64,000 nt of DNA from Sporolactobacillus pectinivorans (GTDB taxonomy: Bacteria; Bacillota; Bacilli; Bacillales; Sporolactobacillaceae), in assembly GCF_002802965.1 (NCBI RefSeq), contig NZ_NXGA01000001.1:1-64000 (forward strand), given 5' to 3'. The position numbers and the translations under genes were made by a program. The notes beneath the pieces were generated by a model. That model saw nothing but the letters and a program-made list of their open reading frames with translations. It was not told where the DNA came from and ran no database searches. Every line of letters begins with the position of its first letter. Position 1 is the stretch's first letter. Shown here one piece after another: positions 1 through 7,458 of this stretch.

Positions 1-85
1 AGCAAAAATTTTGAATTGACTTAAGGGTTTCACCCTTTAAATCACGCTTGGCTTTTGTTCAGTTTTCAAGGAACATTTCTTTTAG
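1..85 (-). promoter_or_regulatory. probable rRNA operon leader (partial, at window edge)
   Basis: Read on the minus strand, the last bases after tRNA-Ile contain GTTCCTTGAAAACTGAACA (about 58-76), a motif typical of Bacillales sequences just ahead of 16S or 23S rRNA. It is followed by a small hairpin AAGGGTGAAACCCTT. The rRNA gene itself would lie outside the window to the left. That this leads into 16S is inference. Confidence 0.55.
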
Positions 86-90
86 ATAAA

Positions 91-167
<77 letters not shown>

Positions 168-181
168 ATTTATAAATAAAA

Positions 182-255
182 TGGAGCGGGTGATGGGAAT
201 CGGACCCACGACCAGAGCTTGGAAGGCTCTTGTTTTACCACTAAACTACACCCGC
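182..255 (-). tRNA. tRNA-Gly (TCC)
   Basis: 74 nt on the minus strand. Anticodon loop CTTCCAA gives TCC. CCA is encoded. Confidence 0.97.
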
Positions 256-265
256 ATCGTGAAAA

Positions 266-342
<77 letters not shown>

Positions 343-350
343 ATAAATCA

Positions 351-424
<74 letters not shown>

Positions 425-433
425 ATAATAAAA

Positions 434-519
434 TGGTGCGGTCGAGAGGACTCGAACCTCCACGAAGTTGCCTCCACTAGCCCCTCAAGCTAGCGCGTCT
501 GCCATTCCGCCACGACCGC
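434..519 (-). tRNA. tRNA-Leu (GAG)
   Basis: 86 nt on the minus strand with a long variable arm, anticodon loop TTGAGGG, CCA encoded. One of two adjacent Leu tRNAs, as in B. subtilis trnS, where ICEBs1 integrates into trnS-leu2. No integrated element is present here. Confidence 0.96.
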
Positions 520-537
520 ATAATATTAAAATGAAGA

Positions 538-622
538 TGGTGCGGGTGAAGGGACTCGAACCCCCACGTCGCAAAACACTAGATCCTAAATCTAGCGCGT
601 CTGCCAATTCCGCCACACCCGC
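538..622 (-). tRNA. tRNA-Leu (TAG)
   Basis: 85 nt on the minus strand with a long variable arm, anticodon loop TTTAGGA, CCA encoded. Confidence 0.96.
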
Positions 623-628
623 TTAAAA

Positions 629-700
629 TGAGCCGCGAGGGATTTGAACCCTCGACCCTCTGATTAAAAGTCAGATGCTCTACCCCTGAGCTAGCGGCTC
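629..700 (-). tRNA. tRNA-Lys (TTT)
   Basis: 72 nt without CCA (TTT follows the discriminator A). Acceptor GAGCCGC pairs with GCGGCTC. Anticodon TTT. Confidence 0.95.
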
Positions 701-911
701 ACATGAATAACCCAGCCAAATCCGAACTAACAATTCCTTATAAAAATCATTATTTTCCGAATAGCTGACATTGAAAAGAGCTATGTAAATGCATTGCTCA
801 TTTTCCGCCAAAGCTCGCATACCTGCGATAAATTGGAAATGCCATGGGCGGCATCATCCTCTTGAACCAACGCATTGGTTCTGAAACCATTCCGCCCCGG
901 CTGCATAATTA
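701..911. other. spacer where a tRNA-Gln is expected, with a structured remnant
   Basis: A 210-nt spacer in an otherwise tight array. In B. subtilis trnS the order is Asn-Ser-Glu-Gln-Lys-Leu-Leu; the Gln position is empty here. On the minus strand at about 846-898 there is a closed structure: outer arms GGGCGG and CCGCCC, inner arms GAACCAA and TTGGTTC with loop TGCG. The segment ATGCGTTGGTTC matches the variable/T-arm region of Bacillus tRNA-Gln as I recall it, so a decayed tRNA-Gln is possible. No cloverleaf can be drawn. No open frame worth calling. Confidence 0.4.
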
Positions 912-984
912 AGGTGACCTGTGCGGGATTCGAACCCGCGGGCTGCCATATACGGCAGTGTCTTAACCGATTGACGAACGGGCC
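912..984 (-). pseudogene. degenerate tRNA-Glu
   Basis: The minus strand aligns along its full length with Bacillus tRNA-Glu: acceptor GGCCCGT, intact D-arm region, and a T-arm with GGGTTCGAATCCC. It differs at critical places. The anticodon loop between the CTGCC and GGCAG arms is 6 nt (GTATAT) instead of CTTTCAC, so no TTC anticodon exists. The variable loop is one base short. The acceptor has a C5-A68 mismatch and an additional G-U pair. CCA is replaced by CCT. It is flanked by intact tRNA-Ser and the empty Gln position. Decay is the simplest reading; a tRNA-like RNA with another job is not excluded. Confidence 0.75.
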
Positions 985-996
985 ATAAAAAATAAA

Positions 997-1088
997 TGGC
1001 GGAGAAGGAGGGATTCGAACCCTCGCACGATTTACACCGTCTACTCCCTTAGCAGGGGAGCCCCTTCAGCCAGCTTGGGTACTTCTCC
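997..1088 (-). tRNA. tRNA-Ser (GCT)
   Basis: 92 nt on the minus strand with a long variable arm, anticodon loop CTGCTAA (GCT), CCA encoded. Confidence 0.97.
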
Positions 1089-1089
1089 A

Positions 1090-1164
1090 TGGCTCCACAG
1101 GTAGGGTTCGAACCTACGACCGATCGGTTAACAGCCGATTGCTCTGCCGCTGAGCTACTGTGGA
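1090..1164 (-). tRNA. tRNA-Asn (GTT)
   Basis: 75 nt on the minus strand, acceptor TCCACAG with CTGTGGA, anticodon GTT, CCA encoded. First tRNA of the array, directly downstream of two promoters. Confidence 0.97.
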
Positions 1165-1197
1165 ATAAGTGACCTTCCCACAACAAAGTCAAGGGAT

Positions 1198-1226
1198 ATT
1201 CTACTCTTTCAAAATCCACTTGTCAA
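1198..1226 (-). promoter_or_regulatory. promoter P2 of the tRNA array
   Basis: On the minus strand TTGACA, a 17-nt spacer, then TAGAAT: a near-consensus sigma-A promoter about 30 nt before tRNA-Asn. It is the proximal member of a tandem pair, the usual layout for stable-RNA operons. Confidence 0.8.
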
Positions 1227-1276
1227 CACGGCATGAGAGACATCAACTATCTCTTGTCCTTTTGACGACCTTAATA

Positions 1277-1305
1277 ATTTAACATAAAAGCAAAGACTGC
1301 GTCAA
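1277..1305 (-). promoter_or_regulatory. promoter P1 of the tRNA array
   Basis: On the minus strand TTGACG, 17 nt, TTAAAT. The -35 box covers the stop codon of the sprT-like gene (TGA at 1302-1304), so gene end and promoter share bases. Confidence 0.65.
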
Positions 1306-1802
1306 CCCTTTTTTTCCTTTTCGTTTTCTTTATTTTGATTGACTCGCTCTTTTTGTATAAAAAGGATCTTGCCACCACATTTAGCGCAGACATATCTTCT
1401 GGTATCAAGGCGCCGCTTTCTAATGATGGGCAGGCCGCACTTTTTGCATTGATACATATAGCGGAGACCAGACAGATTCACAGCGCCCGGAATAGTGCCA
1501 CAAAATCTGGAACCTCCAACCATTTGGAGCAGTTTTCGAAAATCAGAATCCCGGTGACGATATCCGGATCCGGTGAGATGAAGATGGTAATGGCAAAGTT
1601 CATGCTTTACGATTCCCACAAATGCGTCCAGTCCAAAATGAACCAGTTGGCGTTCATTGAATTCAAGGTTATGACTCTGAAGCAGATAGCGGCCGCCCGT
1701 GGTCCTCAGGCGTGCGTTGAACTTAGCCCGATGGCGGAATGGGCGATGAAAATAGGTGAGCGAAATTTCCTGAACCAGGCTCTGAAGTTCTTCATCTGTC
1801 AT
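1302..1802 (-). CDS. sprT: SprT-like zinc metalloprotein
   Basis: 166 aa, orthologous by position and sequence to B. subtilis YdcK. It carries the SprT metallopeptidase motif HELCH at residues 67-71 and a C-terminal zinc ribbon with two CxxC pairs (CKKC and CAKC, about 119-143). The family is named after E. coli SprT and resembles the protease core of eukaryotic Spartan; the bacterial role is not well defined. I place the start at 1802 because GGAGG lies 8 nt upstream; an in-frame extension to 1931 has no ribosome site and runs into the tex end. It follows tex by 50 nt and is probably cotranscribed with it. The last codons overlap the distal tRNA promoter. Confidence 0.9.
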   Translation of the reverse strand: MTDEELQSLVQEISLTYFHRPFRHRAKFNARLRTTGGRYLLQSHNLEFNERQLVHFGLDAFVGIVKHELCHYHLHLTGSGYRHRDSDFRKLLQMVGGSRFCGTIPGAVNLSGLRYMYQCKKCGLPIIRKRRLDTRRYVCAKCGGKILFIQKERVNQNKENEKEKKG

Positions 1803-1852
1803 TTTATTCTCCTCCGCTGCCAAAATCTCTTTTAAATTGTTTGCAAATCCTC

Positions 1853-4024
1853 TTATATATCCGCTTTTCCCCTTGGAGCGACCATCGTCAGAGAAACACG
1901 CCCCTTGTCGAAATCCACCCCATCCACCCATACCGTGACAATCTGCCCGACATGAACAATATCCAGCGGATGCCGGACAAAATGGCCGGACAATTTGGAA
2001 ATATGAACCAATCCGTCCTGCTTAACACCAATATCAACGAAAGCGCCAAAATCAACGACATTCCGTACTGTTCCTTCCAGCTTCATCCCTTCATTCAAGT
2101 CCTCAAGTTTCAGTACATCCGTTTTCAGCAGCGGTTTCTTGATATCGTCACGCGGATCGCGTCCTGGTCGGTCAAGTGCTTCAACGATATCCCGCAGCGT
2201 CGGCTCACCGATCGATAGTTCTGCGGCGGTGCGGCTAATATTCAGCTGCCCGAGAGCTTTTTTCAGCGCCTCCGTACCGAGATCGCCGATCCGGCAACCC
2301 GCTTTCGTCAAAAGTGTCTGCGTCTCAGAATAGCTTTCCGGGTGGATCGGCGTATTGTCGAGAGGCTCGCTTCCCCCTTCAATTCTCAAAAAGCCCGCAC
2401 ACTGTTCAAAAGCGCGCGGTCCAAGCCGTGGCACGTCTTTCAGTTGTTGCCTGTTTTCAAATCTGCCCCTTCTGTTGCGTTCAGCGACCAGATTGCCTGC
2501 AGCTGTTTTGGACAGCCCGGCTACATATTGAAGTAGTTCTGGAGATGCCGTATTGACATTCACGCCAACCCTGTTTACGACTGTTTCCACGACAAATTTA
2601 AGCGACGATTCAAGTTCACCCTGAGATACATCATGCTGATACTCCCCCACGCCTACTGATTTTGGATCAATCTTAACCAGTTCGGCAAGCGGATCCTGGA
2701 GCCTTCTTGCAATCGAAACGGCGCTGCGCTCTTCAACGTGGAGCTCTGGAAATTCTGATCTGGCAACTGCCGATGCTGAATAAACACTGGCCCCCGCTTC
2801 GTTCACGATCGTATAAAAAACCGCCTTGCCCTTAATATTTTTTATGGTATCCGCGATAAAGGCTTCCGTTTCACGCGACGCAGTGCCGTTGCCAATTGCA
2901 ATGAGCTCAATGGGATACTTGTCAATCAGTGACAGTACTGTTTTTCGCGCCCCGAGAATATCAGATTTAGGGGGTGTCGGAAAAATCAGAGAGATGTCCA
3001 TCACCCTCCCGGTCGGATCAACGACAGCAAGCTTGCAGCCAGTCCGGTATGCCGGATCAACGCCAAGCACTGTTTTGGCCTTCATCGGAGGCTGAAGGAG
3101 CAGTCCGCGCAGATTTTCAGAAAAAATATGAATCGCCTGTTTTTCAGCTTTTTCGGTCAGTGCCTGGCGCAGTTCACGCTCTACGGCAGGAGCAATCAGC
3201 CGCTTATAGGCATCTTCTGCACTGGCATCCAGAACTTCCTGTGCAGAAGTATCTCTCCCTTTAACAAGAAAGCGTTTAGCAGCAGGTAAAATGCTCTCCT
3301 CAGGAGCAATGACGGCAATCTTCAGAATGCCTTCCTTTTCACCGCGGTTTATAGCAAGAATACGATGGGGCGCAATCTTTTTTGCCATTTCCTGATAATC
3401 ATAGTACATTTCATAGACCCTTTTCTCATCAAGGCTTCGGTTTTTCCCGGATTTGACTTGTATCATACCTCCGCCAAATGTCTCGCGCCGCGCCAGAGCT
3501 CTCAGTTCCGCGTGTTCGGCAACTCTTTCCGCAATAATATCCTCTGCCCCGCGGACCGCATCTTCTACTCTTTTCACCTCTTTCTCAGCAGAAACAAACT
3601 TGATTGCCTCTTTGGAAACCGGTGTCACGGGCAGATCCATCAACCAGTCAGCAAGCGGTTCCAAACCTTTTTCCCTTGCGGCCGTCGCGCGTGTCCGCCT
3701 CTTTTGTCTGTAGGGAAGATAAAGGTCTTCAACATCCTGAAGTTTTTCCGCCTGCTGTATCTTTTTTCTCAGTGATTCATCAAGTTTACCCAGCTCGTCT
3801 ATTCTTGCCAGCACTTCATCCTTGCGCTTTTCGAGCTGGCAGCTGTATGCGTAGGCATCGTGAATGGTCCCGATCTGCACTTCATCAAGCCCGCCGGTCA
3901 TTTCTTTACGGTAACGGGCAATAAATGGAATCGTATTGTCCTTTTCAAGCAACCGGATAACTTGATCCACCTGACCGGCGCCGATCCCCATCTCTTTTGC
4001 AATATGTATAAAAACAGTATTCAT
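1853..4024 (-). CDS. tex: Tex family RNA-binding protein
   Basis: 723 aa, full length for the Tex/YdcI family. Order of parts: N-terminal helical region, YqgF-like RNase H fold around residues 315-440 (VLGVDPAYRTGCKLAVVD), helix-hairpin-helix repeats around 480-560 (VNVNTASPELLQYVAGL) and a C-terminal S1 domain around 645-715 (LEGTVRNVVDFGAFVDIG). Tex proteins bind RNA and transcription complexes and affect transcription or rescue of stalled polymerase. The start at 4024 has GGGGGAG upstream. It lies downstream of sigB, separated by a strong terminator, and is followed by sprT. Confidence 0.96.
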   Translation of the reverse strand: MNTVFIHIAKEMGIGAGQVDQVIRLLEKDNTIPFIARYRKEMTGGLDEVQIGTIHDAYAYSCQLEKRKDEVLARIDELGKLDESLRKKIQQAEKLQDVEDLYLPYRQKRRTRATAAREKGLEPLADWLMDLPVTPVSKEAIKFVSAEKEVKRVEDAVRGAEDIIAERVAEHAELRALARRETFGGGMIQVKSGKNRSLDEKRVYEMYYDYQEMAKKIAPHRILAINRGEKEGILKIAVIAPEESILPAAKRFLVKGRDTSAQEVLDASAEDAYKRLIAPAVERELRQALTEKAEKQAIHIFSENLRGLLLQPPMKAKTVLGVDPAYRTGCKLAVVDPTGRVMDISLIFPTPPKSDILGARKTVLSLIDKYPIELIAIGNGTASRETEAFIADTIKNIKGKAVFYTIVNEAGASVYSASAVARSEFPELHVEERSAVSIARRLQDPLAELVKIDPKSVGVGEYQHDVSQGELESSLKFVVETVVNRVGVNVNTASPELLQYVAGLSKTAAGNLVAERNRRGRFENRQQLKDVPRLGPRAFEQCAGFLRIEGGSEPLDNTPIHPESYSETQTLLTKAGCRIGDLGTEALKKALGQLNISRTAAELSIGEPTLRDIVEALDRPGRDPRDDIKKPLLKTDVLKLEDLNEGMKLEGTVRNVVDFGAFVDIGVKQDGLVHISKLSGHFVRHPLDIVHVGQIVTVWVDGVDFDKGRVSLTMVAPRGKADI

Positions 4025-4101
4025 AGCGTCTCCCCCTGCCTCTTATCATACCAGAACCGCCATTCACAGTCTCCGTCATTGCAAATACTTTTTCCAGTGC
4101 T

Positions 4102-4136
4102 AAAAAAGCAGCCCAAAGATCGGGCTGCTAAAAAAT
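4102..4136 (-). terminator. terminator between sigB and tex
   Basis: Perfect 8-bp stem AGCAGCCC/GGGCTGCT (4107-4129) with a 7-nt loop. T-runs lie on both sides, so it could act in both directions; on the minus strand it ends sigB transcription. Confidence 0.85.
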
Positions 4137-4157
4137 ATGTTGTGGAAAGTCAGAAAG

Positions 4158-4946
4158 TCAGATTCCGGAGCTTGACCATCCGTCATCAGCCGGCAGAACA
4201 TCGCGAAGTTTCTGCAGCGCCCTTCTCTGAATCCGCGATGCATGCATCTGAGATATGCCAAGGCGATCACCCGCTTCTTTCTGGCTGAGATTTTCAAAAT
4301 AAGTAAAAAGAAGAATTTCTTTCTCACGTTTGGAAAGCAGCTTAAATGCAGTCTCAAGGATCATTTTTTTGTGCACTTTTTCATAACCCTGGTCGCGGGT
4401 ACCAAAAGTGTCCAGCAGCGTTAATGATCCGCACCCGGAATCTTCGTTGATCTGTGAGTCAACGGAAAGAGCATTGTAACTGCGTACCATTTCCATAGTC
4501 TCCAGAACCTTTTCCGTGCTTTCGCCAATGGCTTGGGCGATTTCATTGATATTAGGAGAACGCTGGAGGCTTCCCGTCAATTCCTCTGACGCCCGCCTGA
4601 TTTTCGGGCTGAGCTCTTTAATACACCGCGGGACATGAACGCTCCATGTCTTGTCGCGGATGTAGCGTTTGACTTCGCCGATAATCGTGGGCACAGCATA
4701 TGATTCGAAGCTTCGCCCATAAGAAGGATCATACTTTTTCATAGCAGAGAACAGACCAATCATCCCTACCTGAAAAAGGTCCTCACGCACTTCGCGGTTG
4801 CCGGCGAATTTTCTGGACAGCGCTCCGACCAGATTTTCATAATGACCAATGAGCTTGTTCTGCAGCGTTTCGTCATCAGGACTCTTCTGATAGGCAGCTA
4901 TCAATTGACGAATTTCATTTTGTTGCAGTCGGGACTTTGTTGGCAC
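4158..4946 (-). CDS. sigB: RNA polymerase sigma factor SigB
   Basis: 262 aa, the usual SigB length. Region 2 (EDLFQVGMIGLFSAMKKYDP), the block RDKTWSVHVPR and region 4 helix-turn-helix (QKEAGDRLGISQMHASRIQR) match the general stress sigma of B. subtilis more closely than SigF or SigG. I choose the GTG at 4946 because GGTGGAG lies just upstream; a GTG at 4982 would add 12 residues without a ribosome site. It lies between ndoA and tex as in B. subtilis, but no rsbR, S, T, U, V, W or rsbX genes are present: only about 280 nt separate it from ndoA. A hairpin terminator follows ndoA, so sigB probably has its own promoter. How its activity is restrained cannot be told from this window. Confidence 0.9.
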   Translation of the reverse strand: MPTKSRLQQNEIRQLIAAYQKSPDDETLQNKLIGHYENLVGALSRKFAGNREVREDLFQVGMIGLFSAMKKYDPSYGRSFESYAVPTIIGEVKRYIRDKTWSVHVPRCIKELSPKIRRASEELTGSLQRSPNINEIAQAIGESTEKVLETMEMVRSYNALSVDSQINEDSGCGSLTLLDTFGTRDQGYEKVHKKMILETAFKLLSKREKEILLFTYFENLSQKEAGDRLGISQMHASRIQRRALQKLRDVLPADDGWSSSGI

Positions 4947-5111
4947 AACGCTCCACCCCGTCTCATAGTAAAAATTGATCACGTTGCAATTGCCGCGTAT
5001 TCAGGCCTTCGAACACCCATCTCATTATTTCTACAATATTCTGCAAATTAATATCTCAATCTATTATTTCATGAGAACGCTCTTATGGCAAACATAAAGG
5101 CTGGAAATGGG

Positions 5112-5146
5112 AAAAAAATAAAAGACATCAATCCGCAAACGGATCG
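5112..5146 (-). terminator. terminator after ndoA
   Basis: Stem CGATCCG/CGGATTG (one G-T pair), 4-nt loop, at 5129-5146, followed on the minus strand by a T-rich stretch. The T-run starts a few bases from the stem, so it may be leaky. Confidence 0.5.
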
Positions 5147-5229
5147 ACATCCTGATCGTTCTTATTCATTCTGCAATTGTCCGTTCACTTAACGTCTGAT
5201 GACCGGCCACCACGTTTCCACTTGAATGT

Positions 5230-5580
5230 TTAAAAATCGACAAGGCTGAGACTAATTTGTATTGCCTTATTGACCCTGTTCATCATTTCTTCATCCAAAT
5301 GAGTGATTTTATCTGTCAGCCGCTGCTTGTCAATAGTTCTTATTTGTTCAAGCAGGATGACCGAGTCCCGGTCGAAGCCATAACGTTTTGCATCAATCTC
5401 TACATGAGTTGGAAGTTTTGCCTTCTGAATTTGTGCGGTAATGGCTGCGACAACAACAGTCGGGCTGAACCGGTTGCCAATGTCATTCTGAATAATAAGA
5501 ACCGGACGTACGCCGCCCTGTTCCGATCCCACTACCGGAGAGAGATCTGCAAAGTAAACATCGCCGCGCTTAACAATCAC
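5230..5580 (-). CDS. ndoA: endoribonuclease toxin NdoA (MazF/EndoA)
   Basis: 116 aa, nearly identical in plan to B. subtilis EndoA/MazF, an mRNA interferase cutting at UACAU. The catalytic Arg25 (GGVRPV) and Thr48 (AAIT) are both present. The start is GTG at 5580, four bases after the antitoxin stop; longer in-frame readings overlap the antitoxin and lack support. It is translationally coupled to ndoAI, the usual arrangement that keeps antitoxin in excess. The rsb genes that follow it in B. subtilis are missing. Confidence 0.97.
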   Translation of the reverse strand: MIVKRGDVYFADLSPVVGSEQGGVRPVLIIQNDIGNRFSPTVVVAAITAQIQKAKLPTHVEIDAKRYGFDRDSVILLEQIRTIDKQRLTDKITHLDEEMMNRVNKAIQISLSLVDF

Positions 5581-5584
5581 ACCG

Positions 5585-5863
5585 TCACACCCCGCTAACG
5601 GAGCGTTCCAGAGTGACCTCTGCCTCCTCTTCAGCAAGGAATGCCTCAGAAGCAATGTTAAGATTTATTTTAGCCATTTCCATGTAGCCCTGACGCATGA
5701 TCTCACGGACATAGCCCTTATTTCGCTCATGCAAATACATTCTAATTGCGCGATGGAGAAATTCACTGCGGTTCATCTTGTCACGACTGGCAATCCCATC
5801 AATTTCATTCAGTAAATATTGCGGTAAACTCAGCATGATTTCTTTCAAATTTGATTCCGGCAT
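5585..5863 (-). CDS. ndoAI: antitoxin NdoAI (EndoAI)
   Basis: 92 aa. N-terminal ribbon-helix-helix ([21 protein letters not shown]) followed by the C-terminal helix that covers the toxin active site ([20 protein letters not shown]). It dimerises, neutralises NdoA and is expected to bind its own promoter. A good promoter lies 52 nt upstream, after alr. Confidence 0.95.
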   Translation of the reverse strand: MPESNLKEIMLSLPQYLLNEIDGIASRDKMNRSEFLHRAIRMYLHERNKGYVREIMRQGYMEMAKINLNIASEAFLAEEEAEVTLERSVSGV

Positions 5864-5914
5864 GCCTGCACCCCCACCACTTTAGTCAGAATAATTCTTT
5901 TTTATCTAAGAAAC

Positions 5915-5943
5915 ATCGTATCATTTTCAAAATAGTTTTTCAA
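5915..5943 (-). promoter_or_regulatory. promoter of ndoAI-ndoA
   Basis: Minus strand TTGAAA, 17-nt spacer, TACGAT, in the 157-nt gap between alr and ndoAI. It gives the toxin-antitoxin pair a start of its own. Confidence 0.7.
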
Positions 5944-6020
5944 AGCTATTTTCGGCAAAAAGTGAGGATTTTTATCCCTCTGGATAAAAAAAGTATTTTT
6001 TTGTTGAATAATGGAGGTCT

Positions 6021-7214
6021 TTACTGCTGCATATTACTGATCAGGACAGGATTGACTGTCCCCGTTTTTTTCCCGTCTTTCCAGAAAACTCTCGGCACAC
6101 GCGGATGAATCATACAGGTTATTTCATAGTTAATGGTCTGCAGTTTCTGAGCCAGACCATCTGCTGTAATTTCTTCACCGCCGTTTTTACCGATCAGAGT
6201 TACTTCGGTTCCCAGCGGAAATTCATGCGGCAGCCGGCACATAAACTGATCCATACAAATCCGGCCAACGATCCGGCATCTTTCTCCTCCGATGAGCACA
6301 TCCGAACCAGACAGGGCGCGCAGCCAGCCGTCTGCATAGCCGATCGGTACAGTGCCGATCCATTCCTCTGATTCCGCCCGATAAGTCGCCCCGTAGCCAA
6401 TAGCCGATCCCGCCTCAACCTTTTTTACATTTACGAGCCTGCTGTGCAACGACAACGCTCTCTTCAGTGGAAAGGGCAGCTTATTGGCCATCTCTGTAGA
6501 CGGTGACAAGCCATACATTGCGATGCCGTAGCGCACCATATTGAAAAGATGCCGGCCCTCTGCAGGATACTTCAGTGTTGCTGCGCTGTTTCCACAGTGA
6601 ATCACCGGCGGGTGGATTCCCAGATCATGGATCCAGTCAATCATGGTTTCAAACCGGTTATATTGTTCATTAAAATAAGCTTCATCATCCTGGTCTGCCG
6701 TCGCAAAATGAGTAAACAGCCCTTCAACGACGAATCGTCGGTCTTTGCCAATCTCTTCAACCAGTGCTTCAGCCTCTTTGTCATTACGGATGCCAATTCG
6801 ACCCATTCCTGTATCACAGGCAATGTGGAGGAAAACCGGTTCCTCATTCCGGTCAGCCTTTCGGGCCATACTGATCCATTCTTTCTGGAAAACAGTCAAA
6901 GAAATATGATATTTCGCTGCAAGCCCCGCATCTTCCGGTCGGATTGGTGACAAAACGAGGATGGGTGCCTCAATTCCATTCTTCCGAAGTGCAAGTGCTT
7001 CGTCGAAGATCGCTACCGCCAGCCATTCAGCACCGTTCGCCAGCGCGGTCCTGGCTACCTGCAAAGCTCCATGCCCATACCCATTTGCCTTGACGACAGC
7101 CATCAGCGCCGTCTCTTCCGGAATTCTTTTTTTCATATCCGCCACGTTATCGGCGACTGCATCCAGATTGATATCCGCCCATGTTTCTCTATAGAAAGAC
7201 GTTTCCATTGTCAT
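6021..7214 (-). CDS. alr: alanine racemase
   Basis: 397 aa, PLP-dependent fold III enzyme making D-alanine for peptidoglycan and teichoic acids. PLP lysine is K42 in AVVKANGYGHG; the catalytic tyrosine region IGYGATY lies near residue 285 and GRICMDQFM near 320. The start at 7214 follows AAAGGCTGGGAC; an upstream in-frame ATG at 7274 would add 20 unrelated residues. Neighbours match the B. subtilis order ydcC-alr-ndoAI. A strong terminator separates it from the upstream lipoprotein gene. Confidence 0.96.
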   Translation of the reverse strand: MTMETSFYRETWADINLDAVADNVADMKKRIPEETALMAVVKANGYGHGALQVARTALANGAEWLAVAIFDEALALRKNGIEAPILVLSPIRPEDAGLAAKYHISLTVFQKEWISMARKADRNEEPVFLHIACDTGMGRIGIRNDKEAEALVEEIGKDRRFVVEGLFTHFATADQDDEAYFNEQYNRFETMIDWIHDLGIHPPVIHCGNSAATLKYPAEGRHLFNMVRYGIAMYGLSPSTEMANKLPFPLKRALSLHSRLVNVKKVEAGSAIGYGATYRAESEEWIGTVPIGYADGWLRALSGSDVLIGGERCRIVGRICMDQFMCRLPHEFPLGTEVTLIGKNGGEEITADGLAQKLQTINYEITCMIHPRVPRVFWKDGKKTGTVNPVLISNMQQ

Positions 7215-7413
7215 GTCCCAGCCTTTAATTAATAGTATGGATTTGACAGACAGCCAAAAACGCAACCCGTCCATCTAAATTCGACAAAGATTTCTTTTCT
7301 ATTTAAGCACGAATCACGAAAAAACGAAAGATGCGGACCAGAAGACGTTAACAAAGAAACCTGAAAAAAAGCGGGTTTTTCCCTACACAGCCTTTTCGAT
7401 AAATATGCATATG

Positions 7414-7446
7414 CAAAAAGCCCCCGGCCCGTTTCAGCCGGGGGGA
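7414..7446 (-). terminator. terminator after ydcC-like gene
   Basis: Stem CCCCCGGC/GCCGGGGG-type hairpin (7421-7445) followed on the minus strand by CTTTTTG. Very GC-rich and clear. Confidence 0.85.
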
Positions 7447-7458
7447 TTAATGACTGAT

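Noticed and set aside
1335..1835. 166-codon plus-strand open frame opposite sprT
   Set aside because: Fully antisense to the conserved sprT-like gene and without a ribosome site or family resemblance.
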